Shown: piece by piece, positions 28,216-37,028 of the stretch
Layout of the letters: every line of letters begins with the position of its first letter
Numbering within the stretch: the stretch's first letter is position 1
Assembly: GCF_018861735.1 (NCBI RefSeq)
Contig: NZ_JAHLEB010000008.1
Span: 62,001 to 126,000, forward strand
Length of the DNA stretch: 64,000 bases
Reading direction: 5' to 3'
DNA from: Clostridium lacusfryxellense
GTDB lineage: Bacteria > Bacillota > Clostridia > Clostridiales > Clostridiaceae
Made by a program: the position numbers and the translations under genes
Notes under the pieces: model-generated
What the model was told of the DNA's origin: nothing
The model's database searches: none
What the model saw: the letters and a program-made list of their open reading frames with translations, nothing else

Positions 28216-29150
28216 TGGACTTATTCGAAAGTAAAGAAATTAAACCTATGTTGATAGGTGAGATGCAAGAAGCATTTGATAACCCTGATTATATATATGA
28301 GTTAAAGCTGGATGGAGAACGATGTGTTGCTTATTTAGATAAAGACGTAACGGATTTGCGTAACAAACGAAATGTAAAAATGCTTGTAAAAGTACCTGAA
28401 TTATCGAATATACACAAACAGGTCAAATGTCGTTGCATTCTAGATGGCGAGTTAATCGTCACAAAGAATGGCAAGCCCGACTTTTATGAGATTCAGCGGA
28501 GATCTCTTATGTCAAACTCTTTTAAAATTAAGCTTGCATCAACTAGATTACCAGCCAGTTTTACCGCATTTGATATCCTTTATTACAAGGATCACTCAGT
28601 TATAGACTTACCTTTAATGGAGCGTAAAAAGCTGCTTGAAAAAGTCATTATGGAAAACGAATCTTTAGCTATCTCTAGATATATAGAAGAACAAGGAATA
28701 CAGTTTTATCAACTTGCTAAGCAAAATGATCTTGAGGGTATAGTTGCTAAGAGAAAGGATAGTAAATATCATCTGGGCAAAAAAACCAAGGACTGGATTA
28801 AAATTAAATATCTACTCGATGACGATTTTGTAGTGTGCGGTTACATCTTTAAGGAAAAAGGTGTAATTAGCATTGTTCTTGGGCAATATTCAGGCAAAGC
28901 ATTAGTATACAAGGGGCACGTTACCCTTGGAATGTCAGGAGAAGATTTTAATATAATAAAATCCACTCCCAAATTAAACTCGCATCCCTTTAATGAATTG
29001 CCTTCTGGAAACGATAATGCGGTGTGGATAGAACTTAATCTTGTATGCATTGTAAAGTATATGATGAAAACATCAAATGGCTCACTGCGCCAACCTGTAT
29101 TTAAGGGTTTGAGGGATGATAAAGATCCCAAAGATTGTACCATAAACTAA
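28215..29150 (+). CDS. ATP-dependent DNA ligase (LigD ligase-domain type)
   Basis: A 311-residue ATP-dependent ligase. The adenylation motif is YELKLDGERCVAY (Lys near residue 34), followed by LDGELIV, GIVAKRKDSKY and KIKYLLDDDFVV, then an OB-fold C-terminal domain. It has only the ligase core: no polymerase/primase and no phosphoesterase domain, unlike full LigD of Pseudomonas or Mycobacterium. With Ku it should form a minimal NHEJ pathway; Pol IV next door might supply gap filling, but that is a guess. Its ATG overlaps the ku stop. Confidence 0.92.
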   Translation: MDLFESKEIKPMLIGEMQEAFDNPDYIYELKLDGERCVAYLDKDVTDLRNKRNVKMLVKVPELSNIHKQVKCRCILDGELIVTKNGKPDFYEIQRRSLMSNSFKIKLASTRLPASFTAFDILYYKDHSVIDLPLMERKKLLEKVIMENESLAISRYIEEQGIQFYQLAKQNDLEGIVAKRKDSKYHLGKKTKDWIKIKYLLDDDFVVCGYIFKEKGVISIVLGQYSGKALVYKGHVTLGMSGEDFNIIKSTPKLNSHPFNELPSGNDNAVWIELNLVCIVKYMMKTSNGSLRQPVFKGLRDDKDPKDCTIN

Positions 29151-29165
29151 TAGGGAGAGAGGAAT

Positions 29166-29531
29166 ATGTATAAAGAAAGACAAGGCGAATACCAAAACAG
29201 TAAAATCACTATAATTGAAGACAATGAGGATATATCAAAAATAGATATTACTACATCTAAAGGACACATGTTTAGAGATAAAGCTTTAATGATAGCTGAG
29301 GATAATCATGAAGGAGATTACACGGTACTCGTTTCAAATCTTACAGATATAGAGAAAGTAAATATATTTGATGCACTGGACGCAAGTTTACATGAAAATA
29401 CTGACACCAATGTTTATATGGTGGATAAGATTATAAATTTAGAAGATCAAATAGATAGTTTAACTGAATCATTTGAGTGTACTAATGAAGATAGTGAATA
29501 TGATGGCGAATATGATTTTTACGAAAAATAA
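29166..29531 (+). CDS. Small acidic protein in the Ku-ligase operon
   Basis: A 121-residue acidic protein of no family I recognise. It contains IDITTSKGHMFRDKALMIAEDN and a C-terminus rich in Asp/Glu/Tyr (EDSEYDGEYDFYEK). It begins 15 bases after the ligase stop, behind AGGGAGAGGAAT, so it is very likely part of the same mRNA. A DNA-mimic or a Ku/ligase partner is possible, but nothing in the sequence proves either. Confidence 0.7.
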   Translation: MYKERQGEYQNSKITIIEDNEDISKIDITTSKGHMFRDKALMIAEDNHEGDYTVLVSNLTDIEKVNIFDALDASLHENTDTNVYMVDKIINLEDQIDSLTESFECTNEDSEYDGEYDFYEK

Positions 29532-29532
29532 C

Positions 29533-29574
29533 TAGCAACTAAGGAGATTTCCTATGACATCTCCTTAGTTGCTA
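29533..29574. terminator. Hairpin between the NHEJ operon and adenosine deaminase
   Basis: Perfect 16-bp stem (TAGCAACTAAGGAGAT and its complement) with a 10-base loop. On the minus strand it is followed by GTTATTTTT; on the plus strand there is little T-run. It probably serves both convergent units. Confidence 0.75.
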
Positions 29575-29618
29575 CTATATAAGTTAATGAGCTAATTTTT
29601 TATACTCTATTTATATTT

Positions 29619-30629
29619 TTAATTAATAAACTTTCTTAACCATTCTTTTGTTTTTACATCAGCAAAAGCTGCATCAACACTATTATAATATACTTGCTTA
29701 TATTCCTCTAAAGTAATGTTAAAATGCTTAAATACTACTTCACATTCCTTAGTCATATTTGTATCTGACACAGTTCTATTGTCAGTATTAATTGTTACCC
29801 TTATTCCATCATTAAAAAAATTGTAGAAAGGGTGGTTTTCATAAGTATCTATTGCTTTAGTCTGAATGTTACTTGTTAAACACATTTCAAGAGTAATTTT
29901 ATTATCTTTTACAATATCATAAGCTTCAATGCAGTCTTTTATAAATACTCCATGGCCAATTCTTTCTGCGCCCAACATTTCTACTGCTTCAAGGACATTT
30001 TTACCTATTCCTGTTTCACCTGCATGTATAGTTACTCTATACCCGTATTTTCTAGCTATTGCTATAGGTTCTATAAACTTACTACAAAAGCCTTCCTCTT
30101 CGGCTGCACATAAATCTACTGCAACCACACCCTTGCCTAGATATTTTTTTCCAGCTTCCACAACATCTATTGCTTTTCCCGCAGGCATAAACCTCATGCA
30201 ACAGAGTATTATATTACCTCTTATATCATATTTATCTTCTGCTTGCCTAATTCCAAGTATTACACTCTCTATAATTTCACAAACACTTAACCCTTTATTT
30301 ATATGAAGTAATGGTGCAAATCTAACTTCAATGTATTTAACATTTTCTTTTGCAGAGTCCTCAAGAAGTTCATATGTTATTCTCCGTAAACTTTCTTTGG
30401 ATTGCATTACTAAATTTGGTATTTCAAATCTTTTTAAATATTCGTCCAGTGACATGCATTCTTCTGGCGCAGTAACTTCTTTTCTAATATTGTAGACATC
30501 ATAAAACGGTATACTTATACCCTCTGCCTTTGCTATATCAATTATGGTTTTAGGTCTTAAACTACCATCTAAATGACAATGCAACTCTATTTTAGGTAGC
30601 TCTTCAATTTCTTTACTACTATATTTCAT
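29619..30629 (-). CDS. add: Adenosine deaminase
   Basis: A 336-residue TIM-barrel deaminase converting (deoxy)adenosine to (deoxy)inosine. Metal and catalytic motifs are in order: KIELHCHLDGSLRP at the N-terminus, VTIHAGETG near 200, RIGHGVF, and TINTDNRTVSDT near 285. The residue after the conserved Asp of the NTD motif is Asn, where the mammalian enzyme has a second Asp. TTGGAGGATAT precedes the ATG. It starts 60 bases after the TenI/ThiE-like gene on the same strand and may be co-transcribed with it. Confidence 0.92.
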   Translation of the reverse strand: MKYSSKEIEELPKIELHCHLDGSLRPKTIIDIAKAEGISIPFYDVYNIRKEVTAPEECMSLDEYLKRFEIPNLVMQSKESLRRITYELLEDSAKENVKYIEVRFAPLLHINKGLSVCEIIESVILGIRQAEDKYDIRGNIILCCMRFMPAGKAIDVVEAGKKYLGKGVVAVDLCAAEEEGFCSKFIEPIAIARKYGYRVTIHAGETGIGKNVLEAVEMLGAERIGHGVFIKDCIEAYDIVKDNKITLEMCLTSNIQTKAIDTYENHPFYNFFNDGIRVTINTDNRTVSDTNMTKECEVVFKHFNITLEEYKQVYYNSVDAAFADVKTKEWLRKFIN

Positions 30630-30689
30630 ATATCCTCCAATTCAAATTTGTTAACCTGTATTCTATTCATTAAATACATTAACTAGTTT

Positions 30690-31283
30690 TTACTTTTGAC
30701 AACTTAGAATATATTCACGTACTAAATCGTACGGCTTATTAGCCTTCATAATAGAAGACATAACAGCTATTCCATCACTACCAGCTTCCATTACTAAATG
30801 AGCATTAGAAGGGCGAATTCCGCCTATTGATATAATGGGAATATTTACATGTTCTCTTATTATTTTAATAATATCTAAACCTCTTGGAGGAACACCTTTC
30901 TTACAATCGGTTTTAAAAATATGCCCTAATAATATATAATTTGCACCATGTTTTTCAGCCTCTATCGCCTCTTCAAGGCTATGGACAGAAACCCCTCTAT
31001 CTCCACTAAACGATAAGTTTTCATTAACAAATCTTGTAAAATTAGTATGATAACCGTCAGCGCAGGCTGCTTTAGCCACCTCTATATTATTATTTATTAT
31101 AAGCTTTACACCTGAATCACCTATAATACCCTTTATCTTAAGGGCTATAGGTAAAAGTAAGTCATAAGGCAAATCCTTTTCACGTAAAATAATAGCGTAA
31201 ATACCAGCATCTATGGCTTGTTGAATGACTTCATAAAAGCCCACATCGCACGCTAGCTTTCTATTTGTTATAAGAAAAATCAT
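30690..31283 (-). CDS. Thiamine-phosphate-synthase-fold protein, TenI/ThiE-like
   Basis: A 197-residue TIM barrel of the ThiE/TenI family. Family marks are ILREKDLP, GVSVHSLEEAIEAE, and YILLGHIFKTDCKKGVPPRG, then PIISIGGIRPSN. The GHIFxTxCKKGxPPRG form is closer to TenI (thiazole tautomerase) than to ThiE, where the corresponding loop is usually GPIFxTxTK. No other thiamine gene is adjacent, so which of the two reactions it performs is open. GGGAGGTTATATAG precedes the ATG. About 270 bases upstream (31284-31551) I see only the terminator of the next gene. Confidence 0.75.
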   Translation of the reverse strand: MIFLITNRKLACDVGFYEVIQQAIDAGIYAIILREKDLPYDLLLPIALKIKGIIGDSGVKLIINNNIEVAKAACADGYHTNFTRFVNENLSFSGDRGVSVHSLEEAIEAEKHGANYILLGHIFKTDCKKGVPPRGLDIIKIIREHVNIPIISIGGIRPSNAHLVMEAGSDGIAVMSSIMKANKPYDLVREYILSCQK

Positions 31284-31499
31284 CTATATAACCTCCCAAT
31301 AATATTTTTAGTTTCGCGATTTGAATTGGGTATTATATAAATTTTTATAATCCCATTTTCTAAGTATAACATCATTTGCTCTCTTAAAAAATGCAGACAT
31401 AATTGATATATATTATCATATAATATTTTGTTTGTACATTGTTATATTTATTCGCATTAATTACAATATATGAAACTGTTGTATTTATGCTACTTAACA

Positions 31500-31542
31500 A
31501 AAAAAATAAAAGTCCTGAATTAATTCAGAAGTTTTATTTTTA
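31500..31542 (-). terminator. Terminator of the secreted-protein gene
   Basis: AAAATAAAA..CTGAATTAATTCAG..TTTTATTTT forms a stem with a one-base mismatch, followed on the minus strand by TTTTTTTTG. Confidence 0.75.
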
Positions 31543-31551
31543 AGGAAAATT

Positions 31552-32220
31552 CTATTTTATAATCATTAAATCATTTAAAAGATTTAAAAGTCTAGTTCCT
31601 AAAGTAGTTAACTCTGTGTTCTTTATTGTAGATTTTTCAAACATATTGTCTAATCTTTCATTTAATTTCTCTAAGTAAGTTTTCTCTACAGCCACTACCG
31701 GAACTGTAGGATCAACTACTGGTTTTACACAAGCTGTCTTAGTAGTTGCATCTTTTACAGCTAACAAAACTGAATCAGCTTCAGTTTTTACTACTGGATC
31801 TAATACTATCTTACTATCTTCAATTCTTTTTAATTCTACCTTAACTGCTTCTGCATTTTTAACAATCGTAGTTTTTAAAACTTTATTAGCATCTCTAACT
31901 GCTGCTATTTTGCCCATTTTAACTTTTAAAGCTGCTTTGTCTGCCACACTAATAACTGGCTTCATTTCTCCGTTTTTATCTTTATTAACATTTTTTGAAC
32001 CTCTATGAATCTTATTAAAATTTTTCTTATCAACATGATTTTTAACGAACTTAACATCCCGTTGCTGAGCTTTTTCATTCTTGATCTCTAATTTTTGTGC
32101 TACAGTGGTTGGTTTTACACAATTCGTATCTTTATTTCGTTCACTAGCATAAACCCCCGATGATACACCTATTGATAATGTTAAAGCGATTACAAATAAA
32201 CCTAGTTTTGCAGTTTTCAT
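31552..32220 (-). CDS. Secreted Lys/Val-rich protein of unknown function
   Basis: A 222-residue protein with a clear Sec signal peptide (MKTAKLGLFVIALTLSIGVS, cleavage probably after VYA near residue 26). The mature part is strongly basic and rich in Lys, Val, Ala and Asn, with predicted long helices (KAALKVKMGKIAAVRDANKV) and a proline-valine stretch before the C-terminal helix. I recognise no domain. Similar Lys-rich secreted proteins occur in clostridia without assigned function. GAGGAGGAATTAAC precedes the ATG. It is monocistronic. Confidence 0.7.
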   Translation of the reverse strand: MKTAKLGLFVIALTLSIGVSSGVYASERNKDTNCVKPTTVAQKLEIKNEKAQQRDVKFVKNHVDKKNFNKIHRGSKNVNKDKNGEMKPVISVADKAALKVKMGKIAAVRDANKVLKTTIVKNAEAVKVELKRIEDSKIVLDPVVKTEADSVLLAVKDATTKTACVKPVVDPTVPVVAVEKTYLEKLNERLDNMFEKSTIKNTELTTLGTRLLNLLNDLMIIK

Positions 32221-32336
32221 GTTAATTCCTCCTCGTATTATCCTTATGTAAATAACAATTATTAATCATTATCCCATATTTATCATTCTCTTATATATAC
32301 GATACATGATATGATTTTTTAGAGGGTTTTTTCATT

Positions 32337-35015
32337 TTAGTTTAAATCAAATACATAATTCTTTGATGGTGCATAATTAAAACTATATTTTCCAGCTAAA
32401 AGACTACATACAACATTGTTTTTATATTGACTTCCTTTCAATCCACTTTCTGAAAGTTTTCTTCCATTTACCATAACACTTTCAACATCAGCATCTGGAA
32501 GCTCAAGTTCTGCCTCTGTATTGAAAGGAACAGTAAAATCAAAGGACAACTTGCCATCTTCATTTATTCTCCACTCACTTTTAATAATACCTGTAGCAGA
32601 ATTTAAAGTTGCTTTGGCATATTTTAAACTTCCGTAGGGCTGTGGTGATAATTTTATTTTTCTGAAGCCCGGTGCCTCCTCCACAGGATTTATGCCACAC
32701 ATATTTCTATACATCCATTCAGCCACAGATCCATAAGCATAATGATTTAAAGAATTCATACCAGTTCCACTTATACTTCCATCAGAAAGAACCGAATTCC
32801 AACGTTCCCAAATAGTTGTTGCTCCTAGCTTCACAGCATAAAGCCAACTTGGATAATCCTCATTTAAAAGTAATTTGTAAGCATAATCATTAGCTCCATT
32901 TTCTGATAATACTCTACAGAAATATGGTGTACCTACAAATCCTGTATTTAGATGCATGTTATCATCTTTAAGTTTCATTTTCAAATCCAAACTAAGTCTA
33001 TCTCTGTAACTGTTTGGTACTAAATCCATATAAAGCGCAACTATCATGGCAGTTTGAGTATTTATTGCACTTCTTCCATTAGGCGTAAAATATTCTAACC
33101 TTATTGCTTCTTTTATTTCATTTGCTAAAATAGTATATTCCTTTTCTAATTCACTCTTACCAAGAACCCTTGCTGCCTTTGCAACAAGTTGAACTGAATA
33201 GCAGTAATAAGCTGATGCAATATAATAACTATCCGTAGCTCCAAAAGGCGAAGAGGGATCTTTACCATCTAAGGCTAACCAGTCAGCGAAATGAAAACCT
33301 ACGTTCCAAAGCCTCTTCGAACCATTACTGTCATCAACTTTTTTTATATAATCCACCCAATCCTTCATAGCTTCAAACTGACTGCCAAGAAGTCCTTTAT
33401 CACCATAGTGTATATAAAGCGTCCATGGAATCACTGTAGCTGCATCCCCCCAAGCAGCTGACCCATGACCATTTATAAATCCATTATCGTCCTTGGGTTT
33501 TATGCTTGGAACCACAAATGGTACAGATCCACCTAATCTCTTTTGTTCTTCATGAAGATCAACCATATATTTATTGTAAAAAGCTGGTGAATACATGTTG
33601 TAGCAGGCTGTAGACGCAAATATTTGAGCATCACCTGTCCATCCCATTCTTTCATCTCTCTGCGGACAATCTGTTGGAACATCTAAGAAATTGCCTTTCT
33701 GCCCCCAAAGTGCATTTATAAATAATTTATTCACCAAGGGATTCGAAGTTTCTATACTTCCTGTTTGATCAATATCTGAGTATATAACACATCCTACAAA
33801 GTCTTCAATATTTAGATTCTCACCAAAGCCTGTGAGCTTAACATATCTGAATCCATAGTAAGTAAAGTGTGGTTGAACCTCTTCTAAAGTTCCATCAGAT
33901 ATATATCTAAACTCTGCTTTTGCAGTTCTCAAATTATCTTGATAAAAGCATCCATTTTGAAGTATTTCTCCAAACTGGAGCATAAGTTCTACCCTTTTAT
34001 GTGTATTGGCTTTAAATCGAATCCAACCTGTCATATTTTGACCCATATCAAGAACAATTTCCCCAGCAGGAGTTTTAATAATTTCTAAAGGCGTAATTTC
34101 CTCTTTTATCTTTACAGGTAAGCTTAATCTTGATGTAAGTTTATCAAACCCTAATTTAATTAAATTTACATTCTTCCATTTAATATCATCCAGTTCAGAA
34201 GTTGACCAGCCTTTAATTTTTTCATTTGCATCATATATTTCACCGTCATATATACCACTGAATTTTACAGGTGAAGAGATACATTTCCAGCTTTCATCAG
34301 TTCCCAAAATTACAGTTGTGCCGTCCTTAAGTTCAACAACAATATCACATATGGCAGCAAATTTATCACCATAAAGTTCGTTATGTCCGCCATCAAAACC
34401 AAATCGGCCCTTGTAAATCCCATTACCAAGCATTATTCCAATAGCGTTATCACCACTTTTTAGCAGGTTTGTTATATCATAAGTCTGATACTGAAGCCAA
34501 AAATCATATGCATTAAAGCCTGGTGTAAAATACTCTTCACTTACCCTCTCTCCATTTACTTGAAGTTCATATAGTCCTAATCCACATATGTAAACTCTTG
34601 CGGAATGGATTTCAGAGCTTAATTTAAAACTTTTTCTTAATAAGGGATGAATCTCTTTATCTAAGTTTGGAGTAATCCATTCACCTACCCAAGGTTCTTC
34701 AATCTTTGAACTTTCAAACCAAACAGTTTCACTTACTCCACTATCGCCTGCATCACCCCAAACCATAACCCTCCAATAATAACGTGTTCTACTATGGAGT
34801 TCTATACTAGGCGTATAGGCTAGACTGTCAATATCACTTTTATTTCCACTGTCAAAAATTATGTCCTCAAACTTTTCCTCTAAGGATATCTGAACTTGCG
34901 CTGAAGTTTGAAACTTAGAGATAGTATCCGCTGTAATCCATGAAAAACTTACGGTATCTAATTTAAATCCTAATGGATTTGTTATATGGTTAGTCCTTAA
35001 ATTTTCTATTCTCAT
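32337..35015 (-). CDS. Alpha-L-rhamnosidase, GH78
   Basis: A large GH78 enzyme of about 892 residues that removes terminal alpha-L-rhamnose. It has N-terminal beta-sandwich domains (ENLRTNHITNPLG, WRVMVWGD), then the (alpha/alpha)6 catalytic barrel with the marker DVPTDCPQRDERMGWTGDAQ near residue 450 and ATTIWERWNS with the general-base region near 740, and a C-terminal beta domain. No signal peptide, so it works inside on imported rhamnosides. I use ATG 35015 (MRIENL), 7 bases after AGGATGG; the ATG at 35033 has none. It is divergent from an AraC regulator, the usual arrangement for a substrate-induced glycosidase. Confidence 0.92.
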   Translation of the reverse strand: MRIENLRTNHITNPLGFKLDTVSFSWITADTISKFQTSAQVQISLEEKFEDIIFDSGNKSDIDSLAYTPSIELHSRTRYYWRVMVWGDAGDSGVSETVWFESSKIEEPWVGEWITPNLDKEIHPLLRKSFKLSSEIHSARVYICGLGLYELQVNGERVSEEYFTPGFNAYDFWLQYQTYDITNLLKSGDNAIGIMLGNGIYKGRFGFDGGHNELYGDKFAAICDIVVELKDGTTVILGTDESWKCISSPVKFSGIYDGEIYDANEKIKGWSTSELDDIKWKNVNLIKLGFDKLTSRLSLPVKIKEEITPLEIIKTPAGEIVLDMGQNMTGWIRFKANTHKRVELMLQFGEILQNGCFYQDNLRTAKAEFRYISDGTLEEVQPHFTYYGFRYVKLTGFGENLNIEDFVGCVIYSDIDQTGSIETSNPLVNKLFINALWGQKGNFLDVPTDCPQRDERMGWTGDAQIFASTACYNMYSPAFYNKYMVDLHEEQKRLGGSVPFVVPSIKPKDDNGFINGHGSAAWGDAATVIPWTLYIHYGDKGLLGSQFEAMKDWVDYIKKVDDSNGSKRLWNVGFHFADWLALDGKDPSSPFGATDSYYIASAYYCYSVQLVAKAARVLGKSELEKEYTILANEIKEAIRLEYFTPNGRSAINTQTAMIVALYMDLVPNSYRDRLSLDLKMKLKDDNMHLNTGFVGTPYFCRVLSENGANDYAYKLLLNEDYPSWLYAVKLGATTIWERWNSVLSDGSISGTGMNSLNHYAYGSVAEWMYRNMCGINPVEEAPGFRKIKLSPQPYGSLKYAKATLNSATGIIKSEWRINEDGKLSFDFTVPFNTEAELELPDADVESVMVNGRKLSESGLKGSQYKNNVVCSLLAGKYSFNYAPSKNYVFDLN

Positions 35016-35172
35016 TTTTATCCATCCTTTCATATTTACTATACTTTATTTTACTGCAAAGCATTTCATTTTTCACGGTAGTATATTATCATGTTTATGG
35101 GGGTGTTTAATTATAGATAATCTTACTTACTATACAAAATTCGAAGAACTACTTAGTGATGAGCCAATATAT

Positions 35173-36006
35173 ATGAATAAAGTGAAAGAACAACCGTATG
35201 GTCACCTTCATGCCCATGATTTTATAGAAATAGCCTATGTAGTTTCTGGCTGTGGCACTCATAAAATAGGTGATAAGGAATATGAAGTGTCTAAGGGAGA
35301 TCTTTTTATAATAAACTACGATATACCCCATGAATTCAGATCTTTTCAGGACCCCTCAAAACCTGAGCTTTGGGTGTATAATTGCATTTTCAAGCCTGAA
35401 TTTTTAGACTATAAGATGGTTAACTGCAAGGATTTTTATAATATAACTCATCATTTTTTATTTCGTTCTATTTTCCCAAAGGATTCTGCAATAGATAATG
35501 ATATAAAACTTTTGGCGAGAGATAGCCTTGAAATAGAAGACCTATACGAAAAGATGTACCGAGAGTATACCCTTAAAGAGGAAGGGTATATTGAAATTTT
35601 AAGAGCCTATGTTATTGAACTTTTAATAACTATTTTCAGGCTTTTCAGAAAAAATACTGCTTTAGGTGGTTATGTAGAAACTAAAAGACAAGAAACAATT
35701 CATAAAGTTATAAAATATATGAAGGCTAATTATTCCCAGGATTTAAAGCTGGAGGATTTAGCTACCATAGCTTTTCTAAGTCCAAATTATTTCAGCAGAA
35801 TTTTTAAGGAATGTACTTCTATGAACATTTCAGAATATATACAGAAAATAAGAATTGAGGAAGCCTGTAAGCTACTTAAAATGACAGACAAAAAAGTTAT
35901 TGATGTAGCTAACGACATCGGCTACAAAGATATTAAATATTTTAATTCAATTTTCAAAAAAATCACTGGGAAAACTCCAGGAAAATATAGAAAAGATCCT
36001 ATTTGA
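35173..36006 (+). CDS. AraC-family regulator of the rhamnosidase
   Basis: A cupin-HTH_18 regulator of 277 residues from this ATG. The N-terminal cupin sensing domain is HLHAHDFIEIAYV...KGDLFIINYDIPHEF; the C-terminal double helix-turn-helix is LEDLATIAFLSPNYFSRIFKE...GYKDIKYFNSIFKKITGKTPGKYR. It very likely activates the divergent GH78 gene. The start is odd: this ATG has no ribosome site, yet the frame is open upstream through NLTYYTKFEELLSDEPIY and GGGGGTG precedes ATT/ATA codons at 35110/35113. The true start may be a rare codon there, adding 20-21 residues. Confidence 0.88.
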   Translation: MNKVKEQPYGHLHAHDFIEIAYVVSGCGTHKIGDKEYEVSKGDLFIINYDIPHEFRSFQDPSKPELWVYNCIFKPEFLDYKMVNCKDFYNITHHFLFRSIFPKDSAIDNDIKLLARDSLEIEDLYEKMYREYTLKEEGYIEILRAYVIELLITIFRLFRKNTALGGYVETKRQETIHKVIKYMKANYSQDLKLEDLATIAFLSPNYFSRIFKECTSMNISEYIQKIRIEEACKLLKMTDKKVIDVANDIGYKDIKYFNSIFKKITGKTPGKYRKDPI

Positions 36007-36033
36007 ATAAATAGTGTTTATTAAACAATTAGA

Positions 36034-36065
36034 AAACCCTCGACTAATTAATCAGTCGAGGGTTT
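36034..36065 (-). terminator. Terminator between the AraC and DsbA-like genes
   Basis: AAACCCTCGACT-AATTAATC-AGTCGAGGGTTT, a perfect 12-bp stem; the minus-strand tail is TTTTCTAATT. It lies between convergent genes and can serve both. Confidence 0.85.
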
Positions 36066-36071
36066 CAATAA

Positions 36072-36716
36072 CTATAACTTACATTCTTCTTCTCTTGCTT
36101 TCTCAAGTGTCTCTAAAAATAATTCAGGTGTTTGTGCACCAGATACCGCATATTTATTATTAATTACAAAGTAAGGAACACCACTAATTCCAAGTTTTGA
36201 AGCTGTTTCTTCATCTTTTCTTACTTCTTCACCATACTGATCTGATTCCAAAATACTTAATGCTTTATCTCTATTAAGACCTACTTCATAAGCAAGACTA
36301 GCTAATACTTTATGATTTGATATATTTAAAGAATCTACAAAATACGCCTTTAAAATTCTTTCTGATAACTCATTCATCTTACCTTCTGTTTTTGCATAAT
36401 GTGCTACTCTGTGAGCATCAAAAGTATTGGTTGGAATTAAATCATCAAAGTTATAGTTAAGGCCTATATCTTTAGCCTGCGCCACTAATTGATCATTTGA
36501 TGCTTTTGCTTGTTCTACAGGTATGCCATATTTTTTTGCTATAATTTCATGGATATTTCCATCAAATTTCTTTTTAGATGATGGATCAAGCTCAAAACTT
36601 TTAAAAACTAATTCAACTTCATCCCTATGTTCAAATTTTTCTAAAGCAATTTCTAATCTCCTTTTACCCATATAACAAAACGGACACACAAAATCAGACC
36701 ACACTTCTATTTTCAT
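36072..36716 (-). CDS. DsbA-family oxidoreductase, FrnE-like
   Basis: A 214-residue thioredoxin-fold protein of the 2-hydroxychromene-2-carboxylate isomerase / FrnE branch of the DsbA family. The redox motif CPFC is at residues 10-13 (SDFVCPFCYMGKRRLE), with the usual helical insertion and a cis-Pro loop GVSGVPYFVINNKYAVSGAQ near 180. There is no signal peptide, so it acts in the cytoplasm. AGAGGAGGAATAGTA precedes the ATG. Monocistronic; the partner is unknown. Confidence 0.9.
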   Translation of the reverse strand: MKIEVWSDFVCPFCYMGKRRLEIALEKFEHRDEVELVFKSFELDPSSKKKFDGNIHEIIAKKYGIPVEQAKASNDQLVAQAKDIGLNYNFDDLIPTNTFDAHRVAHYAKTEGKMNELSERILKAYFVDSLNISNHKVLASLAYEVGLNRDKALSILESDQYGEEVRKDEETASKLGISGVPYFVINNKYAVSGAQTPELFLETLEKAREEECKL

Positions 36717-36940
36717 TACTATTCCTCCTCTTAAATTAATATATCAAAATTCTATAACATTAAATTTAATTTCTTATCTATATATAATATTCTACTCTTA
36801 TGTATCTTAATTACAAGTACGCACTTTTATATTGTATAGTACCCAAATTAATACTATCAAATTTACTATATTAAAAATAAGTTCATTACTATCGGCCTAT
36901 AATTCCATTGGCAGCCCCTTATAAAACTATTTAGTTATAG

Positions 36941-36995
36941 TTTTAGTAACCTTTAGTAGGTTTTAGTTGCTATTTTGTTAGTTTTGTTGTATAAT
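36941..36995 (+). promoter_or_regulatory. Promoter with three 10-bp phased repeats
   Basis: TTGCTA (36967-36972), 17-base spacer, TATAAT (36990-36995). Directly upstream and overlapping the -35 are three consecutive decamers, TTTTAGTAAC, CTTTAGTAGG and TTTTAGTTGC (36941-36970), in helical phase. This could be a regulator array or a curved UP-like element. The rest of the 312-base gap from 36717 to 37028 shows nothing else. Confidence 0.6.
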
Positions 36996-37028
36996 AGTGT
37001 TAAGTTATTAATAAGGAGATGTGTATTC

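Noticed and set aside
29929-30306. 125-codon plus-strand ORF inside adenosine deaminase
   Set aside because: Shadow frame; the minus strand holds all deaminase motifs.
36717-36940. Upstream in-frame extension of the Mrr-domain protein (start near 36975)
   Set aside because: The extension crosses the -10 box of the promoter and has no ribosome site; TTG 37029 after AAGGAG is better.
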